Assembly: GCA_000433135.1 (NCBI GenBank)
Contig: HF991991.1
Coordinates: forward strand, 640-11,796
Reading direction: 5' to 3'
From: Clostridium sp. CAG:921
Lineage (GTDB): Bacteria; Bacillota; Clostridia; TANB77; CAG-465
Length of the DNA stretch: 11,157 bases
Positions 5,776-11,157 of this stretch are shown piece after piece (position 1 is the stretch's first letter; every line of letters starts with the position of its first letter). A model generated the notes under the pieces. That model was not told the origin of the DNA, did not search any database, and was given only the letters and a program-made list of their open reading frames with translations. Both the position numbers and the translations under genes were made by a program.

Positions 5776-7563
5776 ATGTATTATGGAAGTGGAAATTACG
5801 AGGCTTTTGCAAATCCAAAAAAGCCTGTAGATGTTGATAAAAAATCTGCATATTTAATCGGATCAGGGCTTGCAGCACTTGCAGCTGCTTGTTTTTTGGT
5901 TAGAGATGGAAAAATGCAAGGTAAAAATGTTCATATATTAGAAAAGGATAAAATTGCAGGAGGTGCCTGTGATGGATATCTATATGATGGACTTGGATAC
6001 GTTATGCGTGGTGGAAGAGAGATGGATAACCACTTTGAGTGTATGTGGGATTTATTTAGATCAATTCCGTCAATTGAAACTGAAGGTGTTAGTGTACTAG
6101 ATGAATATTATTGGTTAAATAAAGAGGACCCTAACTATTCTCTTATGAGAGCTACTGTAAATAGAGGTGAAGATGCACATACAGATAAAAAATTTGGACT
6201 TTCAGATAAAGCTGCTATGGAAATAATGCATTTATTTTTTACACCAGATGAGGAATTATATGACAAAAAGATAACTGATTATTTTAGTGATGAAGTTTTA
6301 AATTCAAATTTTTGGCTATATTGGAGAACTATGTTTGCTTTTGAAAATTGGCATAGTGCCCTTGAAATGAAATTATATATAAAAAGATTTATACATCATA
6401 TTGGTGGGTTACCTGATTTTACTGCATTACGTTTTACTAAGTATAATCAATATGAATCGATGATATTACCAATGGTAGAATATTTAAAAGCTCATGATGT
6501 TTGTTTTCACTTTAATACTAAAGTTGAAGATATTGAATTTGAAATAGGAAAATACCAAAAGATTGCTAAAAGCATAATAATATCTAAAGATGGTGAAAAA
6601 TCTAGCATAGATTTAACAGAAAATGACCTAGTTTTTGTAACTAATGGTGGATGTGTTGAAAACTCTACACTTGGTAGTCAAAATGAGCCAGCTAAAATGG
6701 ATTTTGAACTAAGAGAAGGTGGCGGATGGGATTTATGGAGAAAAATAGCTTCAAGAGATTCTTCTTTTGGAAATCCAGATAAATTCTGCTCTAGTCCTGA
6801 ACTTACTAATTGGATGAGTGCGACTGTAACAACTCTTGATGAAAAAATTCCTGAATATGTAAGAAAAATATGTAAAAGAGATCCATTTTCTGGTAAGGTT
6901 GTAACTGGTGGAATTGTTACAGTTAAAGACTCTAATTGGCTTCTAAGTTGGACATTTAATCGTCAACCGCAATTTAGATCACAACCAAAAGGAGAACTTG
7001 TAGGTTGGATTTATGGGTTATTTAGCAATGTACCTGGAAATTATGTTAAAAAGCCTATGAGGCAATGTAGTGGTAAAGAAATATGTATGGAATGGCTTTA
7101 TCATTTAGGTGTACTTGAAAATCAAATTGAAACATTAGCCAAACATAGTGCAAACACAATTCCTTGCATGATGCCATATATAGATGCATTCTTTATGCCA
7201 AGAAATGGTACAGATAGACCAAAAGTTGTACCAGATGGTGCAGTAAATTTTGCATTTTTGGGACAATTTGCTGAAACTAAAAGAGATACTATATTTACAA
7301 CAGAATATTCTATTCGTACTGCAATGGAAGCAGTGTATACGTTATTAAATGTTGATAGAGCAGTTCCAGAAGTGTGGGGAAGTGTTTATGATATTAGGGA
7401 TTTATTAAATGCAACGGTAAAATTAAGAGATGGAAAGCCTATTACTGATATGGAACTTGGATTTAAAGAGAAAATTGCATTAAAAGAAGCACTTAAAGCT
7501 ATAAAAGGTACAGATATTGAAAAGCTTCTAAAAGAATATAATGTAATAGGAAAAGATGTGTAA
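5776..7563 (+). CDS. ohyA: Oleate hydratase (FAD-dependent fatty acid hydratase)
   Basis: 595 residues, the normal length for the family (myosin-cross-reactive antigen, EC 4.2.1.53). These enzymes add water to the cis-9 double bond of oleate and related unsaturated fatty acids to give 10-hydroxy acids, need bound FAD without net redox, and act at the cytoplasmic face of the membrane. Visible: the N-terminal signature 'MYYGSGNYEAFANP'; the FAD-binding 'LIGSGLAALAAACFLVRDG' (27-45); 'GGACDG' (62-67); 'RGGREMDNHFECMWDL' (78-93) with Glu82; and 'EMKLYIKRFIHHI' (197-209) with Tyr201. E82 and Y201 fall at the positions of the catalytic pair described for the Staphylococcus aureus enzyme, so activity is likely. 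The ATG at 5776 is fixed by GGGGGAG eight bases upstream and by the family N terminus; the open frame reaching back to about 5683 runs through the terminator and promoter. It has its own terminator. The likely role is detoxifying host or dietary unsaturated fatty acids. Confidence 0.97.
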   Translation: MYYGSGNYEAFANPKKPVDVDKKSAYLIGSGLAALAAACFLVRDGKMQGKNVHILEKDKIAGGACDGYLYDGLGYVMRGGREMDNHFECMWDLFRSIPSIETEGVSVLDEYYWLNKEDPNYSLMRATVNRGEDAHTDKKFGLSDKAAMEIMHLFFTPDEELYDKKITDYFSDEVLNSNFWLYWRTMFAFENWHSALEMKLYIKRFIHHIGGLPDFTALRFTKYNQYESMILPMVEYLKAHDVCFHFNTKVEDIEFEIGKYQKIAKSIIISKDGEKSSIDLTENDLVFVTNGGCVENSTLGSQNEPAKMDFELREGGGWDLWRKIASRDSSFGNPDKFCSSPELTNWMSATVTTLDEKIPEYVRKICKRDPFSGKVVTGGIVTVKDSNWLLSWTFNRQPQFRSQPKGELVGWIYGLFSNVPGNYVKKPMRQCSGKEICMEWLYHLGVLENQIETLAKHSANTIPCMMPYIDAFFMPRNGTDRPKVVPDGAVNFAFLGQFAETKRDTIFTTEYSIRTAMEAVYTLLNVDRAVPEVWGSVYDIRDLLNATVKLRDGKPITDMELGFKEKIALKEALKAIKGTDIEKLLKEYNVIGKDV

Positions 7564-7591
7564 AATAAAGTATAAAGTGTAAATTTTAAAT

Positions 7592-7646
7592 AAAAAGAAT
7601 AAAGTAAAGACTATTTGATGTAGTTAATAACTTTATTCTTTTTTTT
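7592..7646 (+). terminator. Rho-independent terminator after oleate hydratase
   Basis: AAAAAGAATAAAGT (7592-7605) pairs perfectly over 14 bp with ACTTTATTCTTTTT (7630-7643). Inside, GACTA and TAGTT extend the hairpin across a small internal loop. The T run continues to 7646. Confidence 0.88.
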
Positions 7647-7662
7647 GTTTTTAATAACGTGT

Positions 7663-7691
7663 TTGAAAAGTATGATATTTGATGGTATAAT
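7663..7691 (+). promoter_or_regulatory. Sigma-A promoter with extended -10 for the phosphodiesterase
   Basis: TTGAAA (7663-7668), exactly 17 bases, then TATAAT (7686-7691) preceded by TGG (7683-7685). Transcription should begin near 7698, which rules out in-frame starts before that point for the following gene. Confidence 0.85.
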
Positions 7692-7731
7692 CTTTTATGT
7701 AAAAAAAGCATTAATTAAGGAGATGAGTTCA

Positions 7732-8466
7732 TTGAATAAAGATATATCTTTTATTAAACAAAATTTTATAGCACATAGGGGAGTATATAACAATGTAGAA
7801 ATCGTAGAAAATAGTATGGAAGCCTTTAAAGAGGCAATTAAAAGAAAATATATAATTGAACTTGATGTACATTTGCTAAAAGATAATAAGACGATAGTTG
7901 TATATCACGATGATAATTTAGAAAGACTTACAAAAATAAATAAGAAAATTGTAGATTGTAGTTATGATGAGTTATGCAAAGTAAAATTATTTGGTAAAGA
8001 TATAAAAATACCAACTATTGAAGAAGTACTTAAACTAGTTGATGGAAAAGTACCAATTATTATAGAGTTAAAGTATGATAGAAAAGTTGGTTTGCTTGAA
8101 AGTAGACTAGCAAATGTACTTGATAATTATAATGGGAAATTCGCAGTTAAGTCTTTTAATCCGCTATCTATAATGTGGTTTAAAAGACATAGAAAAAATT
8201 ATGTAAGGGGACTACTTGTTAATTATTCACATAATAACTTAAAAGAATATATAATATCAAAAATGCTGTTTTTAAAAGAAACTACACCAGATTTTTTATC
8301 TGTTAGTTATGAATTTGCAAATAGTGATAAAATTCAAAAATTAAGGTTAAAAATGCCAGTAATAGCATGGACTGTAAAAGATAAAAAAACATATGAAAAA
8401 GTAAAAAATTCTTTCGATAACCTTATTTTAGAAAACTTTGATAATGTTATTGATAATATTAAATAA
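7732..8466 (+). CDS. Glycerophosphodiester phosphodiesterase (GDPD family)
   Basis: About 244 residues, the usual size of the single-domain cytoplasmic (UgpQ/GlpQ-like) GDPD enzymes, which split glycerophosphodiesters from phospholipid turnover into glycerol-3-phosphate and an alcohol using a divalent metal. Motifs numbered from the TTG start: 'IAHRGV' (13-18) with catalytic His15; 'ENSMEAF' (26-32); 'IELDVHLLKD' (42-51) with metal ligands Glu43 and Asp45; 'VYHDDNLERLT' (57-67) with the second catalytic His59; and 'IIIELK' (109-114) with Glu112. No signal peptide, so it acts inside the cell. The start is taken as TTG 7732: AAGGAG (7717-7722) is nine bases upstream, whereas the in-frame ATG at 7723 touches that site, and earlier starts lie in the promoter. 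It is transcribed alone from its own promoter. Its place next to oleate hydratase suits lipid metabolism, but a terminator separates them. Confidence 0.93.
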   Translation: MNKDISFIKQNFIAHRGVYNNVEIVENSMEAFKEAIKRKYIIELDVHLLKDNKTIVVYHDDNLERLTKINKKIVDCSYDELCKVKLFGKDIKIPTIEEVLKLVDGKVPIIIELKYDRKVGLLESRLANVLDNYNGKFAVKSFNPLSIMWFKRHRKNYVRGLLVNYSHNNLKEYIISKMLFLKETTPDFLSVSYEFANSDKIQKLRLKMPVIAWTVKDKKTYEKVKNSFDNLILENFDNVIDNIK

Positions 8467-8543
8467 TATGTTGATTTTTTAGTAAAAGTTGTTTAATTTA
8501 AAATGTTGGTATGATGTGATAAAAAATTAAAGCTAACTATGAA

Positions 8544-8564
8544 AATATTTTCAATTGAAATATT
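8544..8564. promoter_or_regulatory. Near-palindrome in the leader region of the LRR membrane protein
   Basis: Centred on the perfect 12-base palindrome TTTCAATTGAAA (8549-8560), the symmetry extends to AATATT on both sides with one extra T in the left arm. It could be a regulator site. The surrounding gap 8467-8652 also holds a TGGTATGAT (-10-like, 8507-8515) without a good -35. I cannot name the promoter of the next gene or see a terminator for the phosphodiesterase. Confidence 0.35.
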
Positions 8565-8652
8565 AAATGAAAGTATTATACCCAAAAAATATGTTGCTTT
8601 TTGTTAATTTTTGTTTTATCATATTAGTATGAAATAAGAGGAGATTTAGATT

Positions 8653-10290
8653 ATGGGAAAGCTCAAAAAAAGATATATAATACCTTTAATGTCACTTATA
8701 TTTTGCTTAAGCTCAGTAGTTTTTGCAAGTAGTGATAAAAGTAATGAAATTCCGATTGTAATTGCTATATTTATGGAAGCTTTTGTAACTATGCATATGT
8801 CAGTTTTTGTATTAAAGCCACTGTCAAGGATTATATCGGCTGAAAACTCTAAAGATGTGTTTTGGAAAATGTTTTTAGTAAGAATTGCAATTTTAATTTT
8901 CTTTGACTTTATTATAACGACTAAAATTGCTATTGTTGATTTTTTTTGTGTATTTATAGGAGCTTTTGCAATTGTTCCAATTGTTGGGACCATTGTTGGA
9001 AAAAAGAATTCAAATGTAAATGGAGGTGTTAGTAAAGTGGTTACAAATTTTGAAAATAATAATTTGAGTTCGGAGCAAATTAAGGAAAAAATATGTCCAA
9101 AATGTGGAAGTATTTTAATGCCACAAAGTAAATTTTGTAGCAATTGTGGAGAAAAAATTGTTGAAAATATGGAAACTCCTGTTCAAAAGGAGCTTTTAAT
9201 GTATACAAATTTTGATCAAGTATATAGAGGAACTGATGAAGAGGTATTAGAAAAATTTATATTAAAAGAATTAAAAAATGCAGATTTAGATTTAAATACT
9301 TCATTTATTACACAGGAAGCTTTAAAAAGAAAAAAAGTATTAAATGTTATATTTTCGATACTTGTATTTGTGTATATATCATTAATATTTTTTCATTTTC
9401 CAATTTATACATATTTAATAGGAGCAATTGTTTTAGCAATTTGCTCTAAGCTTACAAAGGGCTATAGCTTAATGAAATATATAAAAAAAGAGGTAAAGTC
9501 AAGACCAGGAGAGAGAATATCTAATATTGTGATGAATACAAAGCTTTCAATGGTAGAAGATGAAACAAAAAGATCAAAACCCGTGTTAATTGCAATTTCT
9601 GTATTAATTGCCGTTATAGTATTCTTTAGTCCAAGAATTATGTATGAAAAAAGTGATAATGAGTATGCTGTAAGATTTTATACTTTTGGTATTACTAATT
9701 TTACTAATGCTAGTATTCCGAGTTCGTACAAAGGTGAAAATGTTGTTGAATTAAGAGGAAATACTTTTTCAAATATGCCATTTTTAAAAAGTGTTACTTT
9801 GCCTAATACTATACATTCAATAAGAGGGCAGGCTTTTAAAAATGATATATCACTAAAAGAAGTAAATTTACCAAATAGCCTAGAATATTTAGGCGGTGGA
9901 GCTTTTTATAACTGTAAATCCCTTACTAGTATATCATTACCAGATTCGCTTACTTATATGGGGGGAGAAACTTTTTATGGTGCATCATCACTTGAAAATG
10001 TAAAATTGTCAAATAGACTTATTGAAATAAGGGGAAATACTTTTGAAAAATGTAAAAGCTTAAAGACTATAGAAGTTCCAAATAGTATAACAAGGATTGC
10101 AGCACATAGTTTTTATGGTTGTGATTTACTTGAAAACGTAAAGTTTGAAAAGGAAAGCAAGCTAAAGGAGATTGGATCTTCTGCATTTAGGCTATGTAAA
10201 GGTTTAAGATACATAACTTTACCAAGAGGTGTTAATGTAAGTAGTAAAGCATTTAAAGATAGTCCAACAGTTGTAAGGTACTTTGAATAG
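8653..10290 (+). CDS. Multi-pass membrane protein with zinc ribbon and BspA-like leucine-rich repeats
   Basis: 545 residues in distinct blocks. A basic N terminus and hydrophobic helix (7-26, possibly a signal peptide cut near 'VFA-SS') is followed by helices at about 33-55, 73-90 and 92-115. Next is a zinc ribbon with 'CPKCG' (148-152) and 'CSNCG' (162-166), then a helical linker, a hairpin of two helices (229-247, 249-266), a basic loop, and one last helix (310-327). From about 363 to the end there are roughly seven BspA-type (LRR_5-like) repeats of about 23 residues with the pattern 'L..V.LP.S...I...AF..C.SL'. Positive-inside reasoning puts the zinc ribbon in the cytoplasm and the repeats outside, so the protein could link an external binding surface to an internal partner. 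GAGGAG at 8638-8643 supports the ATG. The next gene starts 8 bases later, so the two probably form an operon. Partner and function are unknown. Confidence 0.9.
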   Translation: MGKLKKRYIIPLMSLIFCLSSVVFASSDKSNEIPIVIAIFMEAFVTMHMSVFVLKPLSRIISAENSKDVFWKMFLVRIAILIFFDFIITTKIAIVDFFCVFIGAFAIVPIVGTIVGKKNSNVNGGVSKVVTNFENNNLSSEQIKEKICPKCGSILMPQSKFCSNCGEKIVENMETPVQKELLMYTNFDQVYRGTDEEVLEKFILKELKNADLDLNTSFITQEALKRKKVLNVIFSILVFVYISLIFFHFPIYTYLIGAIVLAICSKLTKGYSLMKYIKKEVKSRPGERISNIVMNTKLSMVEDETKRSKPVLIAISVLIAVIVFFSPRIMYEKSDNEYAVRFYTFGITNFTNASIPSSYKGENVVELRGNTFSNMPFLKSVTLPNTIHSIRGQAFKNDISLKEVNLPNSLEYLGGGAFYNCKSLTSISLPDSLTYMGGETFYGASSLENVKLSNRLIEIRGNTFEKCKSLKTIEVPNSITRIAAHSFYGCDLLENVKFEKESKLKEIGSSAFRLCKGLRYITLPRGVNVSSKAFKDSPTVVRYFE

Positions 10291-10298
10291 GAGAATTT

Positions 10299-11157
10299 AT
10301 GGAAGAAAAAAAATTTATACATTTGTTATATGTTCCAACAATGTCTTGTAATATGAGATGTAAGTATTGCTATTTAGAAGATAATACTAAAGATGAATTT
10401 TCAAAATATGATTCTTTGGAAACTCTTAAATATGCAATAGAAAAATTGAAATTAGAAAATGTAATACCATTTAATATATCGTTACATGGTGGCGAAGTTA
10501 CTACGCTTTCTAGTACTGAATTTTATAATTTGATAGAATATATTGATAGTTATTATATTGGTAATAAAAAAATTATAGAAGAAGCAGGATTTAGAGTTGG
10601 AAGACCACACATAAAAACAAATATGTATAGCTTAGATAAGCATATTGATGCAATAAAAGAGTTTAATGTGTCAATTTCTGGTAGTTTAGATTTACCATTT
10701 TCATTACATGAAAAGTATAGGGTTACAAAGGGTAATAAACCTACACTTAACAAGATATTAAAAAATGTAGAACTTTTAAAAGATATTCCAAATAAAAAGA
10801 AAGTATCTGCTACAATTTTTAATGAACATTATAATTGTATTGATGAAATTATAGAAGATATAAAGTTCTTACATAAAAATACTTGCCTTGACATGAACGA
10901 CTTTAATTTTATGATTGGATTTGATTATAATTCTAATGGAATACTACATCATATGAGTGAAGAAAAGCAGCTTGCTTTTTATAAAAGAATGCATGAAGAA
11001 TTTGATGGAACAGATCTAGACCAAGGCGTAAATGGAGCTTGGTTTGATGAATTTGGACCAGGGTATTGTTCAAATTGTGATAATTGTGGTGAAAAGTTCT
11101 TTTTATTAGAAAAAAATGGAGATATTTATTCTTGCGTGAGAGGACAAAAAAATCCAG
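10299..11157 (+). CDS. Radical SAM/SPASM enzyme, 3' end cut by the window
   Basis: The frame opens at ATG 10299 and runs past the window end (286 codons seen). 'CNMRCKYC' (Cys17, Cys21, Cys24) is the CxxxCxxC site that holds the radical SAM 4Fe-4S cluster; 'LHGGEVT' (62-68) carries the GGE that contacts SAM. Near the end 'CSNCDNCG' (Cys257, 260, 263) followed by 'GDIYSC' (Cys279) looks like the start of a SPASM domain that binds auxiliary clusters. Such enzymes usually modify a peptide or protein (RiPP or sulfatase maturases), so a protein substrate is likely but not proven. The enzyme should be cytoplasmic and oxygen-sensitive. GGAG (10290-10293) overlaps the preceding stop codon and is its ribosome site, which suggests translational coupling to the LRR membrane protein. 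No small precursor-peptide gene lies between them; one could lie beyond the window. Confidence 0.92.
   Translation, partial: MEEKKFIHLLYVPTMSCNMRCKYCYLEDNTKDEFSKYDSLETLKYAIEKLKLENVIPFNISLHGGEVTTLSSTEFYNLIEYIDSYYIGNKKIIEEAGFRVGRPHIKTNMYSLDKHIDAIKEFNVSISGSLDLPFSLHEKYRVTKGNKPTLNKILKNVELLKDIPNKKKVSATIFNEHYNCIDEIIEDIKFLHKNTCLDMNDFNFMIGFDYNSNGILHHMSEEKQLAFYKRMHEEFDGTDLDQGVNGAWFDEFGPGYCSNCDNCGEKFFLLEKNGDIYSCVRGQKNP

Noticed and set aside
7645..7731. Longer N terminus for the phosphodiesterase giving a hydrophobic leader
   Set aside because: It would start in the terminator T run and span the -35/-10 promoter, so it cannot be on the transcript.
8646..9143. Minus-strand open frame of 165 codons opposite the LRR membrane protein
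   Set aside because: Antisense shadow of hydrophobic codons; no promoter or ribosome site, and the plus-strand protein has clear domains.
10291..10298. Possible RiPP precursor peptide between the LRR protein and the radical SAM enzyme
   Set aside because: The gap is only 8 bases; no small open frame fits.
10113..10753. Two short minus-strand frames (10113-10322 and 10553-10753)
   Set aside because: They overlap well-supported plus-strand genes and have no signals of their own.

Overview
The window comes from a strongly AT-rich, low-GC Gram-positive bacterium, most likely an anaerobic Clostridium-type Firmicute. This rests on the base composition, purine-rich Shine-Dalgarno sites, consensus sigma-A promoters, hairpin plus T-run terminators, a BspA-type leucine-rich repeat protein, a radical SAM/SPASM enzyme, and an oleate hydratase next to a DhaS-like TetR regulator. 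All intact genes lie on the + strand. No tRNA, rRNA, CRISPR array or intact mobile element was seen.

Left part (1-3850): accessory-looking and partly decayed. The 3' end of an unrecognised gene (1-687) stops before a near-perfect 15-bp terminator hairpin. A frameshifted, stop-riddled remnant follows (929-1440), then a small glyoxalase/bleomycin-resistance-fold protein (1587-2018). Next comes the most unusual gene here (2133-3197): a Tyr/Gly/Asn-rich pentad-repeat protein with a helical C-terminal domain, carrying a recent 162-bp tandem duplication and driven by an essentially consensus promoter. It ends at its own terminator. A second remnant, of a small two-helix membrane protein, follows at 3292-3635.

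Middle part (3750-7650): a probable short operon of a single-pass membrane protein of unknown function, a YbaK-type aminoacyl-tRNA deacylase and a TetR/DhaS-like regulator, closed by a terminator. Then comes oleate hydratase (ohyA type, with the family's E82 and Y201 in register) under its own promoter. The interval between regulator and hydratase holds three copies of GTAGAT(T) in alternating orientation, the last touching the -10 box, so it is a candidate operator. The likely theme is sensing and detoxifying unsaturated fatty acids.

Right part (7660-11157): a cytoplasmic-type glycerophosphodiester phosphodiesterase with its own extended -10 promoter. After it come a multi-pass membrane protein fusing a cytoplasmic zinc ribbon to an external BspA-like LRR domain, and, 8 bases later, a radical SAM/SPASM enzyme cut by the window edge. 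The last two are probably co-transcribed and could be an undescribed functional pair.
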